A stretch of DNA of 64,000 nucleotides from Henckelia pumila (lineage: Eukaryota; Streptophyta; Magnoliopsida; Lamiales; Gesneriaceae), in NCBI RefSeq assembly GCF_033568475.1, contig NC_133123.1, positions 1,240,001 through 1,304,000 of the forward strand. Reading direction: 5' to 3'. Below are positions 20,773 to 30,602 of the stretch, piece by piece. The notes under the pieces are model-generated. The model saw only the letters and a list, made by a program, of their open reading frames with translations. It was not told where the DNA came from and did not search any database. The translations under genes were made by a program, and so were the position numbers. Every line of letters starts with the position of its first letter. Within the stretch, counting starts at the first letter, position 1.

Positions 20773-21313
20773 ATTGTGAGTAGGGGTGAGCATTCGGTCG
20801 GTTCGGTTACCGAGCGAACCGAATTTTTAATAACCGAATCGAACCGAATTTTTATTGCATAATCGAACCGACCGAATTATTTATAATAACCGATCAAAAC
20901 CGAACCGAATTAAAATCGGTTCCGATTTTTTTTTTGAAAAAAAAAAACAAAATACCTTAGTTCCCAAAAACATACGTGTACCTTCTTCTTCTCTTCCCTG
21001 TAATTCACAGGTTTTAAAAAAAAATTCAAATCTCAAAAATGGAAATTGCACTTTCGATTAAGGAATTCTGATCTTGCCTTGCTACAAATTAGTTTTTTAG
21101 AACGATGCCGAGAGATGAATTATGAATGATGAACAGAAGCAAGATGGGTTGTCGTCTTGTTGAGAGATAAAAGATTGAGAACACAGATCCCTGGGTGAAG
21201 AGAGTGAGATGTGAGAGGAAGATATGGACGGCTATTCAGTGGGTTAGGAGAGTGAGATGCGAGAGCAATAACTATGGCAGCTGCCTAGGGTTTGTATATT
21301 AATTTATATCACA

Positions 21314-21315
<2 letters not shown>

Positions 21316-21383
<68 letters not shown>
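21316..21383. repeat. (TA)n microsatellite, left of nested hairpin
   Basis: Continuous TA dinucleotides, continuing as a second tract at 21544-21579 on the other side of the nested hairpin. Confidence 0.9.
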
Positions 21384-21386
<3 letters not shown>

Positions 21387-21541
21387 TTTTGTTATCCTGC
21401 CCACTCACCGTGCCCACATAATGTGCCCACCATGAGATGACACTCAACTATTGGACGCACAATTCATCACATCCAATAGTTGAGTGTCACCTCATGGTGG
21501 GCACATTAGGTGGGCACGGTGAGTGGGCATGATAGCAAAAT

Positions 21542-21543
<2 letters not shown>
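21384..21543. mobile_element. Nested hairpin MITE inside the TA repeat
   Basis: Two arms of about 75 bp (words TGCCCACTCACCGTGCCCAC and TGACACTCAACTATTGGA) are near-perfect reverse complements around a short loop. It sits between two halves of a TA tract, so a TA target is likely. Confidence 0.75.
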
Positions 21544-21583
<40 letters not shown>

Positions 21584-21775
21584 TACAATATCGATTAATT
21601 CGGTTAACCGATTTAAAAAAATACAACACCGAAATCGAACCGATTTGACCGATTTGACCGAATTTTTTAAAACTCAAAACCGAATTTCCGAGATAATCAA
21701 ACCGAATTTCTGAATTGATTCGATTCGGTCGGTTAAATCGGTTTAACCGAAATTTTGCACACCCCTAGTTGTGAG

Positions 21776-22532
21776 TGTATGTCATATTTTTTGCACGAAT
21801 ATTTTCCTAATATGATTTCGAACTCTTATATTAAAAATGAGTTTTTAAAATATTTAAATGTTAATAAGATAATATAAGTTAATTAATATATTTATATATT
21901 ATAAATATTATTGCAAAAACATACTTGACACTATGATGGAAATAAATATTTTAGGACATATTTTTTTGGGATGGGTGTCATTGAATTTTGAGATTGTATA
22001 TTTGGGGTATAATATTGTGGATAGTTTTTCCCTTTAAAATAAATGTTTAGGTCAATCCATCTTTTATTATCTATTAGTGTCTTGTTGCACGTATTACATG
22101 CTAAACACTAGGTTTTTTTTATAATGAAATTATATTTCAATTAAAAATGTCAAATAAAATAATTGTATTATATATTAAATACAAAAAATCGAGAAAAAAG
22201 GGGAAAATAGTTAAATGGGAAAAATCATAATATATGGAGGGAAGGAGCTTGGATAACTATCGCTTTCTCACGTACGTAATTGAGGTGTGTGTATGTTTTT
22301 TTAAAAATTTATATTATATTTTTGTGGGCATATCAAAAAACCAAACTAAAGAATAGACAGCAGTAGATATATTTCGACTTTTTTTTACAACATTTTATAA
22401 GTTATTTTATGTTAAATATTTTTATTGAAATGTTACCGGGAATGAGACAAAATTGATTTCAAGAACGAAGCAAAGGCGCACATCCAATTTCAGTCCCGCA
22501 AAAAATTCAAGTGGTTTTGTAGAGTGAAAAAG
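21776..22532. other. Upstream region of the clathrin light chain gene
   Basis: AT-rich DNA without a supported ORF. The gene's promoter and 5' UTR are expected here, but I cannot place a clear TATA box. Confidence 0.5.
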
Positions 22533-25359
22533 ATGACATCTTTCGACACCTACAGCGTAGACAGCGGATATACAGGCTACGACGACTCCTACGCCGCCTT
22601 CTCCACCGACAAGCCTCCTTATTCTGCTGCCGCTTACACTTACGGTGATTCCGAGGAGGTGACGGTGGATCACGTGAGCGGCCCCGACCCTGAACCATTT
22701 GTACCATCTGGACCGGTCCCGATCTCAAATGGTAATGGAAAGTCGCCTTATGACATTGGGGAAGATTCCGATGGAATATTCGGCTCGGATGGACCGGTCC
22801 TCCCACCTCCCAATCAGATGCAAGAAGAAGGATTCGCTCTTCGGGAATGGCGGAGGTCAGATTTGTTTATGTTTTTTGTCACGTTGGATTGAATCTGGCT
22901 TGATTAGGGTTTAATTGATGTTTGAGTCGGAAATTATATTGATCAATATATCGATCCTTGAATATAAGCTTGATTTTATTGAACTTTGCGCAATCCCGGG
23001 AATGGTTGATTAGGGGTTATCATTGTTCCAGAATCTTGAAATTTATTAGTACAATAATACTTTCCATATTGATCATGTCTTGTGAGAGATTTTGGCTTCA
23101 GGTAAGCTTTCTCCCTCTCAGTCTAGCTTGGATCTTTATATTAACAACTATCTTTCTGTTTTCAATGGACATTATGGACTTGATTGATTTTAGTGAACAA
23201 CAATGTATATATTATGATAATTGAGCATATTCAAGAACTATTTGTGCCAAATAAGCTATGTCCTGTCCCTCATTTTCTTTGAATTGCTTTTTGTATTTTG
23301 ACTCAAAACCTTTAATGGGAAAACACTTTGTCTAAACCATATTAAATTCCCCCAAAAACTAAATCGTTATACAATTTTGAGATGGTTTGATCATATTCCC
23401 AGCTGAAAGTACACTGAAAATGATTCAGTGGTATACTAGAGGAAGCAGAGTGGTTGGAATCGTGGTTCACTTTATAGAGTTACGGTGGTGGGCAGCTGTA
23501 GAATGATAGAATTCCTGTCACGGATTCCATATCCACAGTATGATAGACATTTGCTGCTTTATGTTTGATCCATCAAGGGCATTTTCCCGGTTTCAATCTG
23601 TCATTGTGTTGATGATTGATATTCAACATTGTATGCCGCGTGTTTTGATAATAAGAACAGAAAATTATCCAAAACACATCATAAAGACAGATATGGGGTA
23701 AAAAGGAAATAGAGGAAAACCATAGGCGTATAATATTGAAGAATAAACTCAACATAAACAGCGAAGAGCCTGTTCGGTTGAGATTAAAAATTCTTGAAAA
23801 TATCTTCTGAGATGTTTTCAAATGTTTGATAAATAAATTTAAAGAGACTTTATCATATTTAGGAATAAGGCAATAAGCTATACATCTCCTATAAGATAAC
23901 TTAGAAGTAGGCAGAAAAAATCAACTTCATTTTTAAAATCTTTCAAGTTTATTAACAATAACAGATTTAGTCAAAATACTTATCCTTACAACCCAAATTA
24001 TTCTCAAGTTTATTTCTTCTCCACTATTTTCGCTCTCCCATTCATCTCATCAATCTTTTTTCTTTAATTTCCTTCTCCCTATGACACCTTTTTTTTTTTT
24101 TTCCAAACATTTTAGAAGTTTAAATTTAAATAAGATGTAAGAGCTTATGAGATTATTAAAAGGCTTATAACCTCTAAAAACTTATAAAGTATTTATCTAA
24201 GCTTAGCCTGGCTCGAAGTCCAACCAAACTAAAGTTGCAGCTCTAGCCCTCAATATATTGGTAGACAACGAACATATCTAAAAAGTAAAATCCATTGAAT
24301 TCTAAACCTACGGAAAATCCTCATCGTGAAGGGAAACGAGAGCCTGGGTTGGCCACTGCAGGAGGACATTGAGAATGATATTTAAAGGTATAATGAGTAC
24401 GGTAAGACCTATAAAAACTAAGAAAAAAACCTTACCCAAAGTAATGAGTGTCTTTCTTTTAGTAGGGAATTATATCATTTTAACGACATCCAATTAATGA
24501 TGTTATTTAGCAGGACTACTAAAGCCTTATTTAACTGTGTCTTCTTGACTTTCTGAAAAGAATATTTAGGACTACTAAAGCCTTATTTAACTGTGTCTTC
24601 TTGACTTTCTGAAAAGAATATTTTTTTCCCATTGATATGCAAATGGTTCTCTGCTGCAGACAAAATGCCATTCGACTTGGGGAAAAGGAGACGAGGGAGA
24701 AAGAAACAAGAGATCAAATTATACAAGAATCTGAGGAGTATAAGCAATCTTTTTATGAGAAAAGAAAGCTTAATGTGGAGACGAACAAGACCAGCAACAG
24801 GGAGAGAGAGAAGGTTAATCTTTATGGTTTTATTCCCTTGATTGGCTCATGCATCTTTTTTTACATCAGTCATTGAAAATTATAAGCCCATCATATCTGT
24901 GATTTCGACATTGTTCAGTTATTTCTGGCGAATCAAGAAAAGTTCCATAAAGAGGCAGATAAACAGTACTGGAAAGCCATAGGAGAGCTCATTCCAAATG
25001 AGGTGCCAAATATTGAAAAAAGGGGGAAAAAGAAGGATCAAGATAAGAAACCATCTATCGCAGTCATCCAAGGGCCTAAACCTGGCAAAACAACCGATCT
25101 TCAAAGGTTGCGTGGAATACTAGTTAAGTTGAAACACAATCCCCCGCCTCACATGTTACCACCACCCCCTCCCCCAGCTGCTCCTGCTAAAGATGGGAAT
25201 GATGGAAAAAATGCCAAAACTTCCAACGATGCCGTGCCTGATGCAACTAGTACGGGCGCAAAAGAGGCAGCATCTTCTCCTTCCAAAGATTCTGCTTCTA
25301 TTGGTGTTCCACCAACATCAGAACCTGTTATCCTAGTTAAAGAACTCCCTGTGAGCTAA
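22533..25359 (+). CDS. CLC: Clathrin light chain (3 exons, 305 aa)
   Basis: Exons 22533-22855, 24660-24813 and 24919-25359, each with GT/AG borders and consistent phase, give 305 residues. The protein binds the clathrin heavy chain leg and regulates triskelion assembly on coated vesicles at the trans-Golgi and plasma membrane. The N-terminal third is acidic and Gly/Ser/Tyr-rich, ending in the conserved [13 protein letters not shown] and [10 protein letters not shown] blocks. The middle is a charged coiled coil (from about residue 100 to 190) that binds heavy chain, with YWKAI and NIEKR. Then comes [17 protein letters not shown] and [12 protein letters not shown], diagnostic of plant light chains, followed by a proline run and an Ala/Ser-rich tail. 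ATG 22533 is chosen because family similarity starts there; an upstream GTG in frame is not used. Intron 1 (1.8 kb) contains a 56-bp tandem duplication just before its 3' splice site. Confidence 0.93.
24512..24623 (+). repeat. 56-bp perfect tandem duplication in clathrin intron 1
   Basis: The unit beginning AGGACTACTAAAGCC and ending AAAAGAATATTT occurs at 24512-24567 and again at 24568-24623, apparently without mismatch, 36 bp upstream of the intron's AG. Confidence 0.92.
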
Positions 25360-26177
25360 GTTCTTGTTTCATTCTCTTGCAGCATCATGTTTCGAGACTT
25401 CATTTTATCTTTCATGTTTTTCTATTCCTTTATATATGCCAATTGAATTGTCCTTGAATACCATAGAAACCAGCATTGTATCCTTCATTCCTGCGTTGTT
25501 GAGCTTCAACAAGACGATATTATTGCTTTATTATGTATATCTTGAATCATTTTTCATTTGCGTTTTGGTTATTTGAGTATCACGTCAATAAATGAATACC
25601 CTGTATAATTTCTCTATGTGTTGAATAGATGCAAATATCCATCTCGAAAGTTTACTCATTGTACCCAATTAAGGCATCCAACCTCGTCTGAGGTCTTCCT
25701 AGTGATTCTGATGGGAAAAAGATTCATCTGATATCATGTCGAACTGGAAGGCAACTTGTGAAACTCTTCACAACTGTAAATTCATGTAAACTATAATTTC
25801 GGTATTCTTTGGAAAAACTACGGGGCTTTTAGCTGATTGTTGCTCCAAAATGAATGAGTCACAATCTAGTTGTAAGCCCAACGCAAACGTATTCAAGTCC
25901 ATTATTATTATAAAAAGTAGAGTATAAAATTTATATTGCAAGGTAAAAGATAATGTAAACAATGCAACCAAAAGTATAACTATAACTGCGAAACCACTTG
26001 TTTAATTACAAACTGCAAACCCCTCGGCAATCATATTTACATGCTGAGGGGGAAAAGAGCCAAGATCAAACCAAGAAAATAACACCAACAAAACATCAAA
26101 CGAACACAAACCAAAATAAACAAAGGAAAAACAGCAGCATCTTGTTGTCAGTAATGTTAGGCAACACGTGAAGGCCG
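25360..26177. other. Region between two convergent genes
   Basis: 3' UTRs of the clathrin light chain gene (+) and the YGL/LRDR gene (-) are expected here. No further gene is supported. Confidence 0.55.
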
Positions 26178-27279
26178 TCATCCCCAGGTTGCCCAGTTAG
26201 CTGCACTACCAACCCTTGGCATGCTGTTAGCTTTCGAATAAGCATCAACTGCAAAATATGATCCACACATTGCCCCCTCACTATCGATTCTTGGCATTGC
26301 TTTCATCTTATATGTTGGATGCTCAAAGTTAGTCAATCCTCCTTCACTATGGTACATGCACCCTGCGCGGTTATTTCAACCAACAGATGCCAAGAAATGG
26401 TTATTTCAGTGTTACTTGAACCAAAATCGTGGACATTTTGTTTAAAAGACATTCAAGAAAAGTGTCACTTGATTTAGAATGTAGCTTGACGAAGGCATGA
26501 AATAAATTGACATACCGGCAGGAAATGGTGCATATGATTTTCTGCAGCTTGCTTTTATGAGATCTACATTGTCTGAGATCATAAGAGAGCCATCAACAGC
26601 TATGCCCCAATACATGCTCACTGTTTTATCAGCACCCTGCGCAACAATTTTGACCCAAAGTTCATCATATTTTTCCCACCAAATCACAAAAAGAAAAAGG
26701 AAATTTTTTGGCAAATGCGTTTGTACGTACTAGGGCAGCAAACACAGTTCCAGCTTTGTTGTCATAGATCACGAACCCAAAACTGCCCTCGAGATCTTTA
26801 ATGACTCGATGGGCGGGGAGAGGGCCCCGGTCACGGAGGGTCCGATAAGCTTCGATCACAAACATTGCTTCATTGCCACCCTTGGATAGCCCATATTGTT
26901 TGTTGAGTGTGAACAAGTTATTTAAATTCCCCAGGAAAATACAGTATATGTGGTCTGTGGAACAGAACAGCCTGCAAAAATACAATCTTGGATCAGATAT
27001 GAGATGTTCAACATTCAAAATATAAGCTTTACATCAATCGGTAAATGAATATCATGCATTCTACCTTTTGTGTGACATGACCGAGCCAATTTGAGGTGGA
27101 GCATAGGCCAAACTGGCCTTGTCAGCAAATGCAAGAGAGAAGCCATTGTTGGGATATGAAGCCAAGAAATCCTTCAAAATCTCCTCCGGAGTCTTGGGTT
27201 TACGAGAAGCCTGCGACGAGGCTAAGCTATGCAACTCCTTTGGTGGATCCACCACGCCATTCTTGAATGCACACAACAT
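26178..27279 (-). CDS. Aluminium-induced-type protein with YGL and LRDR motifs (4 exons, 253 aa)
   Basis: Exons 27279-27065, 26971-26731, 26636-26516 and 26362-26178 join in phase to 253 residues. The fold is that of the N-terminal glutamine amidotransferase (class II) domain of asparagine synthetase, found alone in the plant TSJT1/AILP (DUF3700) family. Family marks are NEAMFVIEAYRTLRDRGP (LRDR), KQYGLSKGG (YGL), DLEGSFGFVIYD and the tail MPRVGSAANWATWG. The true amidotransferases use Cys directly after Met; here the protein starts MLCAF, with Cys third, so catalysis is doubtful. Members are induced by stress, sugar starvation or dormancy; their exact role is not settled. A TATA box lies about 155 bp upstream and a CACGTG G-box further out. 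Confidence 0.93.
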
Positions 27280-27430
27280 TTTTCCTTCTTTCACTCTGCC
27301 CTTTTCCTTTCTTTAATCTGTTTTAGCGAGAGATCTAGAACACTATAGATCTAAACGGATTAACGTACAATGCGAAGGGTCTTGTGCGAAATGTACGAAT
27401 GGTTATGGAAACTATGGATTGGAGATCGAG

Positions 27431-27440
27431 TATTTATAGC
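27431..27440 (-). promoter_or_regulatory. TATA box of the YGL/LRDR gene
   Basis: The minus strand reads GCTATAAATA, about 155 bp upstream of the ATG. Confidence 0.65.
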
Positions 27441-27874
27441 TACAAGAAAGAGAGTGAAATTATGTGGCAATCTTATCCATGTACACACCCCAATGACTAT
27501 TAGAAAAATGGAACCATCCCCTTTTTTAATCATATATTCACTAATTACCATCATCCTTATCATTATTATTATCAGATAGAAAAAACTTAGCTTTTTTTAA
27601 AAATATTCCCTAATCTCCCCTACTAAAACAAATATTCCCTAATCTTGAGGTGGATAAGGTTATGATGCAAAAAATAATTGGGATGTTGCATTAGATTAAA
27701 AGATTAAGGAAGCAATTTGTTGGTTGTAATTAAATGGGGAGAATGAAAACAGATTAAATGGGAATTGGTCCAAATTTGAGCGCTTCTTATCCACAAACCA
27801 TAAATACAGGTGACCGTTGACATTTAGCTGAGTCAGCAAATCCCTTTAAGTCTTCTCTTTTAACACCATAGAGA

Positions 27875-27880
27875 CACGTG
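27875..27880 (-). promoter_or_regulatory. G-box CACGTG upstream of the YGL/LRDR gene
   Basis: Palindromic CACGTG inside GACACGTGTATG, about 435 bp beyond the TATA box. Such boxes bind bZIP or bHLH factors; function here is inferred. Confidence 0.45.
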
Positions 27881-29137
27881 TATGAACGATCTAATAAAGG
27901 ACAAATATTATATATATTAACTAAATTTTTCTTTTTAATTTTTTTTTCACATTTTATTTTCTTATAAATAAAAGGATATTGTGAAAATGTGAAAAGAATG
28001 TTTGATTTAATTTACAGTTAGAATGGTTGTATCATATTATTTCAAAAAAGAATGGTTGTATCATATCATATGGGCGTTTTACACTATTGGTTGGATTGGA
28101 TAATGGGTTGGCCCATATATATTAGTGTGATACTTGGCTCATATCTAGATTTTGGTGCATTTTGGGTGCAAAAATATTTCTTTGGCCCATATCAGTGCGA
28201 GGTTAACGACGGTAACGTAGATTTTTTGTTTCCATTTTCAATAAAGAAATTCAATCAAATTATTGGTCGAAACGAACCAAACACAATTTCATTACAGATT
28301 TATAAAATTTTAAACAGGGATTTCTAGCCCTCCATGATCACATTTTTTTGCTAAGGCTAGCCAAAAAAATATACATAATAAGTTAAAAAGTCGTCCAAAT
28401 GGGAATATATCCTTAAACTCATGTAACCAGAAGTAATTATGATAAAATAATGTGATATGATGAGGATATATCGACTATCGTAGGGTACTATTTAATGGAA
28501 TAACATTGAATAAATAAATTTGAAAACCGGGAAATTTAATTCTATCCTGTTTGAACAAACATGTAGTGTTCATAATTGATCTCGTTTTAACCTAAAAAAC
28601 AATCGGCATACAATGATAAGCATCTAGCTAGGACATATCTTGTTAGTTCTGTGTGCCGACAGCTATTTTGTAAAGAATACATTGGATCCATGCGTTTTGC
28701 ACTTCCATTCATAAAGACTATAGTTTTTCACTTGCATGAATTTTGCAATTGCAGTTTTCGTAATTTGGCACTTCAGATTTCAGAATAGGGATAGTTAGTA
28801 CCCAATGGCAAATCCTTTCCTATACGAACATAATATTACAAAAGTAGAATTTTTCTTTAAAGTTATTCTTCTTTGTTTTATAAGAGTTAGGCTCGTCTAT
28901 TGACAAAATTAATCATATTTCTTATGATAATATACATTGGAACGAGGATAATACACAATTATTTTATGAAACAAAGCTTCATGAATTTCCCTGAGATTTT
29001 AAATTATATTTCACTATTTACATGTATATCTTGTCTGTATAGTTTCTAATTAAATTGAGATGGTAAACTTTTCTTCTCAACTCGATCACTGATGGGTGAT
29101 GATTTCTTCTTCTATTTTTTCTTAAACTGCCCATAAG
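27881..29137. other. Intergenic, nothing recognised
   Basis: AT-rich DNA between the YGL/LRDR gene and element C. A short direct repeat (GAATGGTTGTATCATAT, twice near 28020-28070) is the only structure noted. Confidence 0.55.
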
Positions 29138-29257
29138 GGTTTTGTAGTAACCCAGATTCCATTTTAAGATAATAATATGTTAAACATGATTGAGGGTTCG
29201 TAATTTCGGAGTGTTATTGGACTTCGAAAGGGAATATGTGCTTTTGACTTTGGGCCA

Positions 29258-29532
29258 GATCGGAAGCTCCGAACCCAGATCGGAAGCTCCGATCCTGACC
29301 ACTTCGAAAGCCGATCGGATGCACGGAGATCGGAAGCTCCGATCAGGAACGGAAGTTTCGATCTCTGTCAGCCAGCAATGCCGCTGACTCAGCCTTGAGT
29401 TTTGACAAATGTCGATCGGGAAGCAGATCGGAAGCTCCGATTGCCGGATCGGACGTTCCGATCCCGACGTGTCGGACATGCACAGAATGAGCTGGATCGG
29501 AAGCTCCGATCCCGACATCGGAAGTTCCGATC
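29258..29532 (+). promoter_or_regulatory. Palindrome array in C LTR U3
   Basis: Copies of ATCGGAAGCTCCGAT or close variants start near 29258, 29279, 29329, 29348, 29427, 29448, 29494 and 29518. Several pairs are 21 bp apart. The array stops about 20 bp before the TATA box. The same array is in the 3' LTR at about 50027-50300. Regulatory function is inferred. Confidence 0.7.
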
Positions 29533-29550
29533 GTGGCCGAGATTTTTGGC

Positions 29551-29560
29551 TATAAATAGG
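29551..29560 (+). promoter_or_regulatory. TATA box of C 5' LTR
   Basis: TATAAATAGG directly after the palindrome array. Confidence 0.75.
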
Positions 29561-30602
29561 GCTCATTTGATTCAGTTTTGAAATACGAATTCTCGAGTTT
29601 TCTTCTTCAGTTATATGGTGTGAGATATACACTTGAGAGCCCTATCTGTTAATAGTGAGGTTTTGAAATAACCAAGGCGAGGTTATAGTCATTCAGGACA
29701 AGCGTCTTCAAAGGGCTTACTACGGACGAAGGTATGGTCCGGGAATCTATTTAAGTTTTGGGAGTACTTATTAGCTTAGTTAAGGCTTATAGAACTTAAG
29801 TAGTGATACAGTGAACTTTTGAATATAGGTGTTGAACCTAGGATCCTACTGTACTTGAACTAGCCTAGAGGTACGTACACATTGACTGAGATTGCCAGCG
29901 AGTATACATGTTTATATGTTGCATTTATTTGGCATTATTATATGGCATGATATATTATTTACCGCTTTCTATATTCATATGTCATGTGCATATACACGTT
30001 GAGCCTATACCTTGTTATACCTGACTATAGAGCCGCTCAGCTCTATACTCGATAGTCTGTCACTGAGAGTACCGCGATGGCGGGGGCATTTATGTCTATC
30101 TACTCTGGTGTACTAGACGAGTGTGGTTGCACCTAGAGGTTGATCCGTGCGGTGGCAGCACTCATGTGGCGTCGGTTCTGAGTATGACTTTTTAGATGAC
30201 CCTGTACCAGTCATCATGTTGCATGCATTATATACATATGTTTACTCATGTCTATGTACTGGGCATTAGCGCTCACGTCCTAGTTGTTATCTTGGACACC
30301 CTATTCCATGGGGCAGGTCGCAGGATGGACGGAGCTGGTAGTTCAAGACAGGACTAGGGAGCAGAAGCCTTGAGGATTTTATTATACAGCAGGATTCGAT
30401 AGAGCTGTATAATATTTACTGTTTAAGTTTTCGATTTGGTTGTATCACTACAGTTTTTAAGCCCGGATTTTATTACTAAGCTGATATGTAAATTATAGTT
30501 TGTTTCCGCACGTTTTACTCTGTTAAGCATTATTGCTTTATTTAAGATTAATGCATGCTATTAGTATCCAGATAGTAGGTGATACCATGCAGGGTCACTA
30601 CA

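Larger units (their letters stand above)
20781..21767. mobile_element. hAT-like MITE with subterminal CGGTT repeats (TSD about TTGTGAG)
   Basis: The ends read TAGGGGTGAGCA... and, on the other strand, TAGGGGTGTGCA. Eight-base flanks ATTGTGAG (20773-20780) and GTTGTGAG (21768-21775) differ at one base. Both ends are crowded with AACCGAA/TTCGGTT words, as in hAT subterminal repeats. The middle contains AT microsatellites and a nested hairpin element. No transposase ORF. Confidence 0.78.
29143..30602 (+). repeat. 5' LTR of element C
   Basis: TGTAGTAACCC...GGGTCACTACA. It contains eight ATCGGAAGCTCCGAT-like palindromes at 29258-29532 and a TATAAATAGG box at 29551. Confidence 0.93.

Noticed and set aside
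21316-21579. Idea that the TA tract with hairpin is a replication origin or centromeric feature
   Set aside because: It lies inside a bounded hAT-like MITE with its own target copies; ordinary microsatellite plus nested hairpin explains it.
23764-24235. Possible MITE in clathrin intron 1 (GCCTGTTCGGTTGAG ... CCAACCAAACTAAAG)
   Set aside because: The ends are only weakly inverted and I could not find a matching target duplication.
29180-29632. 150-aa minus-strand ORF, repeated at 49948-50400
   Set aside because: It reads through the palindrome array of the C LTR; the repeating SELPI-type residues are a by-product of the repeated palindromes.
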